From Lumnitzera littorea (Eukaryota > Streptophyta > Magnoliopsida > Myrtales > Combretaceae): DNA of 64,000 nt. Under the pieces are notes generated by a model. That model saw only the letters and a program-made list of their open reading frames with translations. It did no database searches and was not told the origin of the DNA. A program made the translations under genes and the position numbers. Positions 47,624-62,000 of the stretch are shown in pieces. Where the stretch lies: the NCBI GenBank assembly GCA_024138015.1, contig JAMXBB010000004.1, forward strand, positions 5,396,617-5,460,616, in the 5' to 3' direction. Position 1 is the stretch's first letter. Each line of letters opens with the position of its first letter.

Positions 47624-50600
47624 GGTGTTCTTATTTATAAATTTTTGGGGTTTAGTTGATTTTTCTTTTCCCTTAATCTTAGGGTTGGATGATGCAAAAT
47701 AGGTTGTAATATAATTTGGTGGGATCTGTTTGCATCTTTGTTTTGTTGAGGTGATTTTGGAATGAAATTGAGAGTTGCTTTCCTGAATTATTTCTTTTTT
47801 TTTTTTTTTGCATTTTTTTCTTAGCTTATTTATTGTAGTTTGTCTCGGAAAATGTCGGTGTTTTTCTGTTAGTTATATGTTTTTGATTTAATTTTCCATT
47901 GTCATTTGTTAGTGGTGGTGTGCATAGGCACAACTGAAATGTTTATGCGACCGTCTGGGTGTTTTTAGATTTAAACCGTGGTTGGATGACGATCATATAA
48001 TTCATCATCTTGCGTTCATGTTTCATTAAGTTTGAAGCGCAAGCAATGTCACCTGCACCCTTTGATTTCATCTGATGAAACGTTAAGAGTTTATGGAAAG
48101 ATTTTTGTATGGTTAAGTTAAGTATCGGATGTTTTTTCTTAATTTTGAAGTTGAATTGAATAAGGAAAGATCGTAAAGTTAAGCAATGTGTGTGTGCTAA
48201 ATTGCACAATTGGCAAGTCCGATATTTTTTGGGTCTCAATTTGTTATAACCTGGTTGAGTAATGTGTAGTAGTTAATGTCTCTTGAAGTCAGAGCTATGG
48301 GGTGTGATGTGTGAGAAGGCCTCATTTCGAAAGGAGAATTTTTTAAATTTAAAAAAAAAAAGTGAAAATTATCCTATTTTGACATGGAAGAAATGAATCC
48401 AGACCTTGGGAGCCACGGTGGCTCCATTCATTTTACGCAACGTCCGCCACCTCAGGTGATGCAGTGTCTAGAACCTTAAGTTGTGTCCCCACCTATGGTT
48501 GTTTGCAATCCATCTCCTCCCTAATGCTTCCGTCCATGTTAATTTCAAGAACTCTCCAACTATGCGTGTTAAACACCACTCGGCTTTTAAATATTTGTTA
48601 ATTTGCCTTGTACCAAATATATTTCACGCTCTCATGTTTATGAATATGCAGAAAGTAAACGTGGCTGTGTCTGTTCAAGTATATGTTTGATTATTTGTGC
48701 TCTAGCTTCCATTCCATGCATGTTGTCTTAATGAAAAGTAAAAATCGGCACAACAATTATTTTTGCAAATCCCTCTTTTATTTATAATTGGACCGATCTA
48801 ACCTTTTTCTGGTTATATATCGTCTATTTATGACTTTAAAGATAAATATATCTTATAATATGGATATTATAAGCACAAAGTATTTTAAAGTCAAATTCAT
48901 ATATTACATTAAAAAGGAGGACGTAAGTGAAGCTCATTACACTAGAAAATAGATCATCTTATAAGACAAAGACCATCAAATTTTATAGGCAAAGTGGATG
49001 CTCACAAATTTATACTTTTCAAACAATTCTGCAGTATAAAATTGGAGTAGAGATGAAAGATAAGGTAATTAACAAATTATCTGGTCTAGATGATTGATTC
49101 AAGTTTAAGAATATTTATAAATGGGAATATCTTATTTATTAATTGTGTTAAGTTTTTTATTAAAATAAATTTATTTATAACCATATTGTATTACGTTTGG
49201 GTTAGTGAGTTGGATGTCAAATATGTAGCTTTTGTTTACGTTGTGGATATCTTAAAAAAAAGGATAAATAGTTAGCTCGATAATATAGAGTTTTTTTTTT
49301 CATTTTTTCAAAAAAATTTCCTTATAGAACATAGAAACATGTTTGCTCTTGATCATACTAAGATCATTAAAAAGATTTCTTAACCATTTTATTATATATG
49401 GGCTAGAAAAAGGGATGTGCTTGACAATATGGATTACCTTGATAATTTGATGATAATTTATAAGAATTATTGTGTGTAAATTGAGGATCCAAGATGGATT
49501 ACCTTGTGGGCAAATAACATAGTATTATAAATACACCTTTACACACATTGTTGTATTTTTGTTTCTTGTTTTTATTTATTTATTTTTGGGTATAATAGAT
49601 AAACTAGAAAGGATTTAGCTCTTATCTTTTGCATGGTGTTTTTTGTTTCCATTGATGGTTAAGACAAAAGGCTTACACTTTGTTGTGACTTTACTCATAG
49701 CGTTAAGTTTTAGCAAGCTTTAGTAGTTAAGTTTACCCATAGATAGGCTTAATGAGAGTTAATTTAGGTAGCTGGAAATATAATCTAAAACTAGTACGCT
49801 CTTACATAGAGAGGGTTGAGAGCAAGTGTGCTCTTAGAGTTGTCATCTATGTTAGCTATGTTATCAATTTCTTTAAAATTTCTATAAAGTTTTAATCTTT
49901 CGACCTTAATTCAAATTATTGATTTAATTTTTTTTTTAGTACAAATAAACCCTATATCATAACATAGTTATGTTATTAGCTCTTGTAAAAGATGATATGA
50001 CGTTTACCATATGACAAGACAAGAATGAAACAAAATATGTTAATGAACAAGAAGCTTATATATCACTAAAGTATTTGGTTTCCTTACTAAGGTCTTAGGA
50101 ATTTGGAATGGTCTACCTATAATCATTTTTTTTCCTTAGAATTTTGCTTTAGTAGTGGATCTTGAGTTATTTGTATGTCCACTGTCCATTTCAAAAAATA
50201 TTAATGGCATTGTACTCCAAATTGAAAAATAAAAAGAATGAAAAATAAAATACCTTGTATTCTCTTGGTGTTAAATAAACCTTTATTTCTTAGTGTTAGG
50301 AGAAATAGGGTTGAACTAAAATTGTATATTGGTGTTATTGACACAGAGCATTAAGCTAGCATGTTCTACTCATCTTACAAACGTAGTAATGTCGAATGGT
50401 AAAAATGTTGCCTCAGCTCATGCACCAATGTGCCAAGGTTTTAAAATAAAAAAAAAGAAAAATCCATGTAAATGTCATGACATGACATAAACTTACACAT
50501 TGTATCATTATGTCTAGAATTCTAAGCTAACTGGTAGATATTTTAATTTGATTATGTTATGAAACTCATATTTATTAGGAAAGCTAATGTCTAAAGAACT

Positions 50601-51668
50601 ATTGACAGAATGATAATACTAGTATAATCTTTCAAGAATAGATAAAACATATTGACTTTTACTTAGATTGATGAAAGTATTATAAAGCACAATAAATGAT
50701 AAAACATTAATGAAATTCAACATGCCATAATTTATGATATCAAAGGTCGAGAATCGGTTTGGATAAGATACATAACCTCAATTGTAATATGGACTAGTAA
50801 AATAAAACATAATGCTAGGTTAAAATGGTTTTTGAAGCAACCTAGTCTTTATTGTTGGACAATACACATAATGTAAATAAAGCAACAACATGAAAATGGA
50901 TAAAGGATGCTTTAGTGGTCATATATCATACCAATGGGAAGCTAACTATGATAAGAAAACATGCATAATACACTTTTGTGAATCTTCACCGATTCCTGGA
51001 AATTGCAGAACCTGAAAAATCCATCAAACACATGAATTTTCCAAAATAAACACTTAATCAAGATGAAAAATGTTGGAAGTCCATCATTTATATAACCAAG
51101 AGTTAATAATGACAATGAAGAGAAAGCTACGTAAACTACTATTTTAAAACCACTAAAAATTGATAAATCTAGATCTATCCAAGTATTCAATTAACAAGAA
51201 GCATTACTTCAGGACGTAGAAAAGATAGAAATGGGGCCCAAAAAAAAAAAAACGCCAATATATATAACTTGAGCTGAACGACATAATGAAATACCAAGCA
51301 TAACTTGATAGTTGATTTAAATTTGGAAATAAGTCAACTAAATCTGAACGATAAAATAAACATGTATAGAATGATTAAAAAAAAAAAACAATCATGATAA
51401 GTGAACTAGCTTTATTTAATTTGACATGCTTAGTCCTACTATATATATATATATATTTTGGCTAAAAGGAAAACCTAAAGTCAAGACAATAAGTAGTTAT
51501 TGCTATAGGATTCAACCTAATATTTAATTAGAAAAAATAAAAGGATAACAAAAGAAAAGGAAGCTTCTTACTTATTATTCAGCGAAGGAGCATTAGAGAA
51601 GATGATGATTACCTCAATTGTTCTAACCTTCACTCATCTTTTTACCCTTCTTTTTTCTCTCAACTTCC
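47624..51668. other. H2A.X 3' flank and intergenic spacer
   Basis: The H2A.X 3' UTR probably ends within about 200 bp (AATGAAATTG near 47760 could act as a poly-A signal). The rest has no recognisable gene. It includes a perfect 17-bp palindrome at 48409-48425 (GGAGCCACGGTGGCTCC) in a short GC-richer patch. Frames at 48239-47943, 48481 and 50942 lack domains. Confidence 0.45.
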
Positions 51669-54600
51669 TCAAGGCATGCGAAATTCATATGTTTCCTTGT
51701 TACACATAGCTCTTATTCCCCTTGTTATACTGTGCTTGTACGGAGTAGTGAAATCTCCTTCGCAAAAGACATGCATCGTGGTAACAACTTCCATTTCAAC
51801 TTCTACCAAAGATGGAAAATTGAACTTGCAACTTGTAGAAGAGAAGCTCCGAAGCTTTGGTAAAAACCACAGCTTTAGTCTTTTAAGGTGGGGAAAGGAG
51901 ATGATATCAGCATCATCATCTTTTGCTCTATTCCCATTATTCTCATCAAAATCGTATGTCACTATCTCTTCTATGTTTTCACAGTCAATTATCTCCAGAT
52001 GAGTTAGTTGCACCAGACCTCTAGCTACAGAAGATGTTACCAGATATCGTAATCCATTGCAATCAAAGACTGTTAACTCTGTTAAGTTATGGAATAGAGC
52101 CAAGTATGGGGGTAAAATTGTCAGCTGATCACAAGAGTCGATCTCAAGTGTTTTGACGATATCGAGAATTCCCGATTTACCCCTCTCCTTTTCATTGTCT
52201 GAAGGAAATATCTCTTCGGAGTCACTATTCTGTATCACAAGTGAATGTAGATTGGGAAATCTCTCCACAAGTAACGACCATAAGGTACTCTCGACCCATT
52301 CTTGATTTTCAATGCTCTTCAAAACCAATGTTGTTATGTCCCCGGTTGCACACATCTCATCTATAAGCTGCCGATTCTCTAGAGTGATCTTCTCCAACTT
52401 GGGAATGTTGACCTGGTCATTATTGCCACAAAAAATGAATGGATAGGGGAAGAGTTAAAATTGGTTTTGCCTTAATTATAGAGAATCTCATTTTACTATG
52501 AAATTAACTTAGAAACAAGTCTTCCTTCACGAGGAAAATATGATAAAAGACTAGTAATTGTGCTGTTTAAAATCAGTACTGTGATATATGACCGAAACTT
52601 TCTTTCACAAAGAGATATTTAATTTATAGATTTAAGTTTTCAATAATATTCATCATTGTAATGGGTGAATATGATATTTCCATACCTTCTGTTGTACTGG
52701 TGCAAATATCTTCGCTTTCGGACATTTTCGCAGTTCCAACTTGATCAATAATGGCCATTCCAAGGAATGCACACCAGCAAGGGTACTAGAGTTAGTGGAC
52801 TCTGTTGATGGAGTAGATGAGAACTGATGATGATGAGCACTTTCTTCATTCCAAACAATGCCCTCCATTCCCTCACAATCCTCAATCATAAGTCGATTAA
52901 GCTCGACTAGACGATTGGCAACTGAAGCCGGGAAGAGATGTCTAAGGCTGTTACATGTTGAAATAGAAATGGAAAAAAGCTTCTCAAAGGAGAGATAAGC
53001 CCATCTAGGATCCTCAACATCATCCCACACCTGCTTCATTCGAGGAAGACGATTCAGTATTAGCTCTGTCAAAGCAAAAGCTGGCTTTGGAACCACTTCA
53101 TTGAAGTTATTTGTCCCGCTCCATAAACTTGGGGATTCAAAAACATTTTCTAGTGATTCGCAATCTCCGATATATAATTCCTCAAGGTTGTGAAATGCTC
53201 TAATCATCTTAGATGGAAAGACTGTCAACAGATTGTCACATTTGTAAACACGCATTCTGTTCAACTTGCAAAATGCTTCTGATGATGATGAGCATTCTGA
53301 ATGATTGCTTTCCTTGCTGATGTGCCATAATTCCCTCAATTCCTGCATATTTGATATAAACATGGACTCCATTCTAGGAAATTCAACCTGCCACATTTAG
53401 AACATCACTCACAATTTCTTCTTCTTTTTTCTTTTTAGCTAAGAAGAAACACTTTAAATGACTAATTAATTAATAAAAAAGAAATAAAAACATGAGCACA
53501 TCACCGGATTACGTAGTGCATACTTTCCATTTTTTTCTTTTTTTGTTAATTCTGGCAAGATATGTTCTCTAATGGGCTTGTTTTATAAGCCTTGGACCGA
53601 CCAGAATTAGGCCTCGATGGAAATGACAAAAAGAATAGAATTAAATCTCCAGTCCATTGATCATTTATAGGCTTAATGCATTTACAGTTGCATAGAATTG
53701 AATAAGCTAAATTACATAGTTAAAAATCATATAATTGCCATGTGACACACATTTAGAGATGTGGCCGAACGATGAAATAAACTCCTACATACGGAATGAA
53801 TTTTTATTTATAATTAATCTTCTAAATATTTTGATATTAGTCTAAAATAATTTAATTAAATGTTTCAAGTAAATAAGGCAAAACGAAAATAATGGAAGAG
53901 GGAGAGAGAGAAGAGCAATAATTTTATTAATAAAAAACATTTTAAATCCTAATATAGAATATAATAAGGAATAGGACTTTGGGTCGAGTTAGTTTCTTAT
54001 ATCTATTTGCACCTTCCAATATGCTTACTTTGTTAGGAGTTCACTTTAGTCATTAGCTCTACATTCAGCATCCCCTTTCTTGTAGTTAAAGTAACAACTT
54101 TGGGCATGACCACTAACTAATTGTATAATTGAATTATTAGAAATTGGATATGTCTAGTAAACTAAACAAGGTCTCAATAACTATCCTAACCATTCTATAT
54201 TTCAGCGATCTTGACTATCTTTTAATGCAAATATCTATCCTTAAAATTAAAAGGTTTACAAAATCATTCAAAACAGCAATCAAAACAAATATTTCCATGT
54301 GAATAAAAATGTTGGATCCAACTTTTTTTTCCCCTGTTTTCCGCAAACATTGTTTAAAATGATTGAAAGCAAGAATCTAAATAAGGTTTCCATTTTAATA
54401 TGAAAGTTGGACTATACAATTTTTTTTGCTATATATATATTTATACATATGTACACATATGCATATATGTATATTTGTGTGTGTGAGTGATTTTCGGTTA
54501 TATTATTGAGTTCTACATTTTTCCACGAGTATAGAGACATTTCATGCACTAAGTTTATTCCTTCTCCTCTTTGCAGCACCATGCATATGATAGCATTTTT

Positions 54601-57040
54601 TTTCTTATTGTATGCATAAAATTAATCGTTTTCTATTGTAGGATATAAGATAATATATGTATCAATTTACATAATCATATATGCTCAGAAAATGGTAACG
54701 AGGTGAGGGTTCTTTCATCTACCGTCTTCAATGGCATCCTACCGTGAGGAGATAAGTTAAAGTAATTTAAACGCCTTAAACTATCTCTATTTCTAAAAAT
54801 CCAATAGAGTTCATTTTTAATAACTTTTTACGGAACACCCATTTTTAATAACTTTTCAACCTGTGAATTTTGATGTATTTTCCGTGCCTACAAAAAAAAC
54901 ACTTTATAAAGTTAAAAAGAAAAAAATTATGAAAAAAATAAACTATTGTGAAACTTTTGTAGCTAAATAAATAAATGCTTAAAGAAATCAGTATCGGTAG
55001 AAAACCGGTCCTTAATTAAGAACCATCTTTATTCCACAAGGCCCTTTCATAAAGATACTTAAAATTAATATAAACTGGGTTGAGGATTTAATGGTAAGGA
55101 TGCTCTTTTTTAAGATAAACTCGAAATTTTCACTTATGTAGGAAATAGAATGATGGGATTTAAACTTAAAATGTCTTAAATAATACATAATTGAATCTGT
55201 GTGTCATCAAAGGTTTTAGCTTATTTTATAGTCCATATTTATAAACAAACAAAAATTGGTTTCTAACTTTTTATAGTTTCATTGGTTATTTATTAAAGGA
55301 AAAGACTTATTTGGTAAAATCAAATAATCATGGAATTTCAGCATATTTTCATTATTCACAAAATATTCATCTCCTTTTCTTTTCATAGTATAGATATGTA
55401 TTTATTTTTTGCTATTTGATTGAGTTTTGTGTTTCGCATGCATATTTGAAAACATCTTGTTATTGTTGAGTTAATAATGAAATATTATTGACAATACTAT
55501 AAATTTAACATATTTCAATCCAACATTAGAGTTCAGGAAGAAAAGTTTTAGTTTACTTGAAATATATTGTAATCTTCCAAAAAAAAAAAATGATTTACTA
55601 TTTAAACTATTTACTTTTGATTAAACCTTTTATGAAACATCGGTGTGAAATAGATAGTGAAATTTTTACAAGTAATTTTATAGATACATACCTTTTCTAC
55701 TAAAAGAAGTGGTTCGTAATCTTGGTTAGAGTCTGCAACCAACACCTTTATAGATCGACAATCTTGGATTCTCATCTTGACTAATGATGGCAAGTTTATG
55801 TCGTCATTTTTAGAGCAAAAGGCACCAAGTCGTGGCAATTTAGAGAGCTCGAGAGAATATAATTGAGGAAATATAACTGTCTTGCGATAAGTATCTTCAA
55901 CGTAATCATCATCTCTAGTTACTATGATATGTTGCATTGATTCACATGAATCCACTGTTAACTCATGCAAATGCCTTAAGATTTTTCTGGTGGATTTACC
56001 TCTTGAAATTTTCTGCCTTCTAAAGCTATTCCTCTCAAGCTCGAATACCACTTCCATCGATTTGCACGATCTCACTGATAGATTCTCCAAGCTATGCAAA
56101 TTGTGCAAAATAAAAGATGGAACAATTGTTGAAAGCTGATTACAATCCTCCACCTCAAGTTGTTTTAATTCCATGAGGAAGCTTGTAGGTTCTTTCTTTG
56201 GCCATATCTCTTTCACTTTTAATCCTTCAATCCGTAGTTCTTCTAAGTTGGGAAACACAACCTACAAATTAAAAACACAATAATGATACAATACATCAAA
56301 CCAAAAAAATAAAAAAATAAAATAGCATCTAAAGAAGTAAGCCAAACCTTCTCATCAAATAAAGGTGAGAAGCCAACATTTATACTGCTTGTCGAGCTGA
56401 TCTCATGGAATTGCTCTTCTGGTTCAACCAAATTAGAAGACCTCAAAACGAATTCCTTTAGTTCGATGCACCTAATTATTGACAGTTTTTTCAAAAACGG
56501 AAAGCATAACTCATAATGCCCCGTACAGAAATGAATTAGGCTATGAAGGTCTTCAAGATGTAGGGAACTCAAATTATAGAATTCCATTTCCTCTGTCAAG
56601 GCCATATTACCTTCACCATCATAAGAGACAACTTCCTCCAAATGTTGACAGGAGGATATGTACATAATCTCAAGCTCAGAAAGAGTCCTAGCTATGGCAT
56701 TAGGAAAAAGATTCACCAATCTACAACAATCTTTCACGAAAATATCCCTTAAGCTTGGAAAGCCTAATGCTACCTCTTTTACTGAATGGCTTTTCAACTT
56801 TCTATTTCCATGTTCAAACAATACTTCCAACGATTCACATTTTTCAACTTTAACTTTTGTTAAGTTCTGCAATCTCTCTACCATATGTGAATCAAAAATT
56901 GATTTTATTCTTGCACATCCTCCAATCTCAATTGATGTCAGTTTATGAAATGAATCTTCAAGGAGATTGTTATCATTCCATATGCTTATCATGCTCCCCA
57001 GTGAACGTACGACCAGCTTTTCCAATCTTGGAAGAACAAC
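51669..57040 (-). CDS. RPS2-like CC-NBS-LRR protein, LRR part only; four exons, 5' end not in window
   Basis: Four exons on the minus strand join in one frame: 57040-56348 (231 codons), 56261-55692 (190), 53387-52686 (234) and 52412-51669 (247 plus stop), 902 codons in all. Introns are 86, 2304 and 273 bp, all phase 0 with donors AAG|GT and acceptors AG|GT. Each exon opens with a Val-x-hydrophobic-Pro-x-hydrophobic-Glu motif (VVLPRLEKL, VVFPNLEEL, VEFPRMESM, VNIPKLEKI). The text is the irregular LRR of plant resistance proteins like At4g27190 homologues: repeats such as LHELTVDSCESMQHIIV, LENLSVRSCKSMEVVFE and VARGLVQLTHLEIIDCENIEEIV. These domains sense effectors or guard host targets, while a CC-NB-ARC domain signals. 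No P-loop, MHD or coiled-coil exon is visible between 57041 and 64000. All four exons are open, so decay is recent, or the 5' exon lies beyond a very long intron. Confidence 0.85.
53388..55691 (-). other. Large intron of the LRR gene (2.3 kb)
   Basis: Between exons 2 and 3 of the visible part. AT-rich, no LRR exon or transposon domain seen; a short TA/CA-rich stretch lies at 54430-54490. Its size against the 86- and 273-bp neighbours suggests an expanded intron or loss of an exon. Confidence 0.6.
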
Positions 57041-58640
57041 CTACAGGGTGTATCGATAAATTAGTTGAATTTAGAGGTATGGTGCTTTATAATTTGGGCA
57101 TTCTTATGAGTAACATAATGATTTACAAGTTAAAACATATCAACTAGTGAGGTAGTATAGTGACAAAAAACGCAACCAATATTGCTCGTGATCTCAAAGC
57201 TTATATAAAAATGATACGAATATTATTGATAAAAAAATTTATTAATATTATTAACATCATAAATTGAACATATAGGTTTTTTTTTTAAATATTTGGCAAT
57301 CCATAAATGTTACTTTGACTTAAAACTTATAGATAGCAAATTAAATAAAATTTATGATCTAAACAATCAAAAATATATAAAAGCCAAACAAATATCAATG
57401 AAAATCTATGTTTTACATATTTAACGATTTGGGTTTACTTTCGAGTATGTTTTCTTAAATATCAAACAATATTATTTTTTTGAAACAAATTCTAATATTA
57501 TCAAGAGGCATAACCAAACTGTGCTATTATGACTTGAATATAACACTCAAGCAAAATGAAATACGGACATTATGAATTCAAATAATATAGGTAAAGCTAA
57601 AACGTTGGACCTCACTTCAAATAAAGTACTTAACCTTTTTGTTAATGTAAACATAAATTAAGTCATTGCATAAAACCATTAATCTTTCACTCTATCTCTC
57701 TGTTCCCACTCTGGGCCATCCTCATATTGGCTTTCTTTCTCTAACAATGATCATCAAATTAGTTCTATTGAAAAATTGAAGCCTTATTTTCTTATATAAG
57801 TCATGGGCTTTTGGTTTGTGCTTGAGCTAGACTTAGGCCTAAGCTTTTATATCCTTATAGAGCTTAAGGAGGAAAAAGCCTATTTCTTCTACAAAATGAG
57901 CCCATAAGCTTACTTAAGCCATCCAAAGGCATATAAAGGCTAAACGAGACCTAAATGGACTTAGAAAGACTTTTTTCGAATCTATCTTTTCACGTATAAG
58001 ACAATTAAGTAAGGTTGAGAGTAGAAAAACTAGTCCAACAATCCTATTCTGAACTTATCAAATCAGAACTCCCTAGTGCATCCTAATTGAGCCAACTTTT
58101 AGGCCTTGTAGCTTACTCATTAAATTAGTCCATAATATTAAATTAAGCCAAGAGTAATAACCAAAATAGCTACAATTTCCACATAATTAATAAATTTTAT
58201 TATTTACGAACAATTTAATGCACAATTTTAAACAATTATGAAATCTTTTTCATTATTTATGAAGTCAAGTAATAAACATGTTTGCATAAATAATTTATGT
58301 AAATAACTCTTCATCATTTTTTATCTTTTCAATATTGTGGTCATAGCCTTATTATAGAATGCAAAATAATGTGTTCCTTTATATAAGTACATGTGTATAT
58401 ATATGTGAGCTTTTATATATATCTTATTATCTATTTTTTTATAACTAAAGCATAGGATCAAATAAAATATGGATACAGAAAAAATATAATCGATTTAACA
58501 AATTATTATTATAACAACTTTATTAAATGAAAGAATAGTTATTATTCAAAACTATTGAATTCAAGTGACATTGATCTAAATAATAGGAGAATTAGTTGGA
58601 TCATTAACTATTTATACTCTGTATATCAAAATATACACAT
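57041..58640. other. Upstream of the LRR exons; spacer with a dispersed repeat
   Basis: No NB-ARC or LRR coding text on the minus strand. Copy 2 of the dispersed repeat lies at 57830-58075. Confidence 0.5.
57830..58075 (+). repeat. Dispersed repeat, copy 2
   Basis: Partner of 41990-42240, same strand (shared TATAAGA, CAATTAAGTAAGGTTGAGAG, and GTCCAACAATCC). Boundaries are approximate. Confidence 0.6.
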
Positions 58641-58643
58641 ATA

Positions 58644-59030
58644 TAGGGATATAAATAAATTAAGTCGATTTTACTCAAATTTGCTCGAGTTTTACTCGAA
58701 TTAACTTGAATTCGACTTAACGAATGTCGACATGATAGAACATTAAACTCCTTGAGCTCATAAGCTAATTAAACTTGTTATAATTTTTAATTTTTGAAAA
58801 TATAAATGAGTTTTGAGGTTATTTATGAAAAATTTATTTAACAAATTCGAGTTGAATCAAGTTAATTAATCCAAACTTAAGGTTACCATATATATATCTT
58901 TAAGTTAAGTTCAAACTCAAAATTTAAAGGTTGCTAGAGCTAAGGTTGAGTTATGAGTTTCTAAATCAATCTCAATCCCAAGCTTGAACTCAATACTGTA
59001 CTCATTCGACTTGATTTGATTACACTTTTA
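58644..59030 (+). mobile_element. Probable hAT-type MITE, 387 bp
   Basis: The left end TAGGGATATAAATAAATTAA and the right end read on the other strand (TAAAAGTGTAATCAAATCAA) form a diverged inverted repeat that extends into AAGTCGA on both sides. The 8-bp flanks CACATATA and GATATATA agree at 6 of 8 positions. The interior has the CTCGAGTT/CTCGAATT style of such plant elements. No coding capacity. Confidence 0.5.
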
Positions 59031-62000
59031 GATATATAATATACAACAAATTATTGCCTTACAATATAATAATACATAGTAATTTGCACTATAATTTTAA
59101 TTGTTATGATAAATGAAAACTAATATTTTAGATTTTTAATTCCAACACATGGCTACTTGTATTTGTTGAGTCTTACTTTGAGTTGTCCCGTTACAAGCTA
59201 ATTAGAATTGCTCTGCATATCCAATAAAAAAGAAGAAGAAGAAGAAGAAGAAAAGTAAACAATCATTTGCAACCGAATATGTAGAAGGCTAGATTTGCTA
59301 TTTTCAAATATAAGGTTCATCTCATCATCAAATTTGGCTAGAATCTTTAAGTTAAGTGACAAGAACTAAGGAGTTCAGTTCATACTTAAGATGACCTGAG
59401 CAGATTTAGCTTGTAGGCTCGGAACACGAATCATCAACCTAATTGATTTGCTGTCCAACTCTCAGAGGTAAGCTGATACACTTCATAAGAAAGTTTACAA
59501 GTCTTTATCTATAGTAAAGTCATTTAGGATAAACCTAAAAATGAATAATTTCAATCTCATCCTTGATCATTAACATGATTTGAAAAATATCATTAAGTTT
59601 AGGAGTTTATAAATATTCGGTCATGCCATACTTTTTATAGAAACTTCATAGATTAGAGAAATTATGTGACTTTGTAAAATCTATACTCTCAAAAATCAAA
59701 CAAGGCTCAAAAAATGAATGAGTTAGCTCCAATCAAGAACACTAAAGTTAATGCTTTAAAGGTCCTTCACCTATCACTAGTGTGATTAAGCATTAAGATT
59801 GCTTATTCTTCCTCTTGATCACTCCCCTTCGAGTCATCCCTTTAAGTGCTATCTCTATCTTACTCCCTTAAGATCATGTATAATGCAAGAACCATGTAGC
59901 ATGCATGTTGCAAAATCAATTGGAACCCCACATTTATAAAGAGAAACTACTGATTTCGATAATTGCTATGTTATGTACTTGATTTTGCACCAAACATTTG
60001 AGTAGAAGCTATTTCATCATTCTTATTCTATTGTTGGCTCTAACTCAACTAATGCTAGCATGAGCAAATATGATGATTAAATTTGAGATCTATGTCCTAT
60101 GTCAAATTATGTTGGTGCAAGTTTCAAAAATTCAGAATAACAACATATCTTGTGACCCCATATAACCATCTAATGATTCTTTGTTTAACTTTTTAACTCA
60201 AGATGTTATTGGTTATTCATATATAAAATTAAAGTATTCAAATTATAAGTTCGTGTTGCTTCATAAAGCAAATTATGAAAAATATAATATTAAGGATATC
60301 GACAAAATCATAAAATAATAATAAATTACAATCAACATAAATCATGATATAACTAATAATGAATTTTCTTTTTTGAATTTAATTATATGCATTAGATGTA
60401 TTGTATATATCATGTTTACTAAGGCTATTCGTATAGAATTAGAGGGAACCACAAAATACAGTTCTTTTATATTACAATTTGATTCACTCATTAGTTTAGA
60501 GAAGGTCCAAGTGGTTTGGTGTTTCAATTTGAGGTTCAAATTGAACTGAACCACTTCTTACTAATAAAAAAGGATGGATGCAACATATTTTGATTTTTAA
60601 ATGCTAGTAAATATGTATTTGACCTAGTCAAGCCTTATAAAGTAGATGAAGAATACAAGATACCTAATCGTGATGTTTTGATATTGATTCTCAATATCCT
60701 AAATCTTCAACACCTGTACTCCTCCTTCATTTTTCTCTCATGCACACTAAGCCTTCGTATTATACTGGACTGTTACTTTCAATTTGTGCCTTTATTGAGT
60801 TCATCTTGTCTCTTATACCAATCTCGATTCCTCACACCTTCATAGTCTCACCTTCATAGTCTCATTTTCATCCCTTAGTCTCTTCATATACCTTAGATTG
60901 ATGAAACCCAACATCCTACAATTGTATAATACTTTTCACCTCTGAACATCCCTTTAATGTAATGTGGATGATGATAGGAATATGACCTACGAATCTTTGA
61001 TGTGAGCTAGACTCCAAGGTCTACAAAACTTTGCATGAAGGATCTTAATTGGCTAACCAGTTGAGGATGAGGTAGCTTTTGCTTAGAACTATGCCCTAAA
61101 CCATCCCTTAAGCTGTTTTGGCATCCTCGGAGCACCTAAGCTAAAGTAGCATTAGATAGCTCGATTTGGAACAATGTGAAGACTTGTTTTGAAAACTCCA
61201 ACAACTTAAATCATCTAGTCAAGATGACCTTCAACTTGTTTTGAGCATCACAATGAGGGTTACTCACCTACTCTCGTCTTTTTCCTTTCCCAAACAGCTC
61301 AGCTAGAATCTAAAATTAGCTCCATTTAACTTGCCTTTTTATGTTAGAGATGCTGCCAGTCCTTAAGTGACACATACCTACATTCTCCAACAATCGAACA
61401 TGTTTCTAGAATTGTTCCATTTTGTCCCTTTACATTTTTACCCTTTTTAAATATTTTTAAAAATGTAACTTTTACCTTTTAAGGGATGTACCCTTTTGTG
61501 GGATGTACGCTTTTGTCTTCTCTCATGTATTTCTCTTAAAGGACTTATTGCCATATAAAGCTACATCATCTTCATCATAGTAAATACATCTTCTCCTTTG
61601 TTTCTTGCGAGTACCTTTACTCTAAATTAACGCTCCTCTCTTATCAAATCCCTTTAGTGAGGAGTTATAGTGAGAAGCCCTTTATCACTACTTTGTGAGT
61701 AATATCAAAGTAGTGATTATATTGTGCTCATTTAGTGAGTTATATCCACTTAAGTAGTTCATGAATTATTAAAACCATTTACATTGCATCTAATAAGAAA
61801 GATCCACCCCTTCATTTATATTGGCATATTTACACCCTAGTAGTTCTTACCTTTTAAGTGTATTAGATGATTTACTAGAAAATATATAACTCCAAGTAGC
61901 AAGTGAAGATCGTTTGAAGGGAATAATTATCCATAATTATTTTATTTTTGATATTTATATATATAGTTATGGTATACCTATTAATTTATCTTTAAAAATA

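Noticed and set aside
55924..57147. Plus-strand frames over the LRR exons
   Set aside because: Complement of the minus-strand LRR exons.
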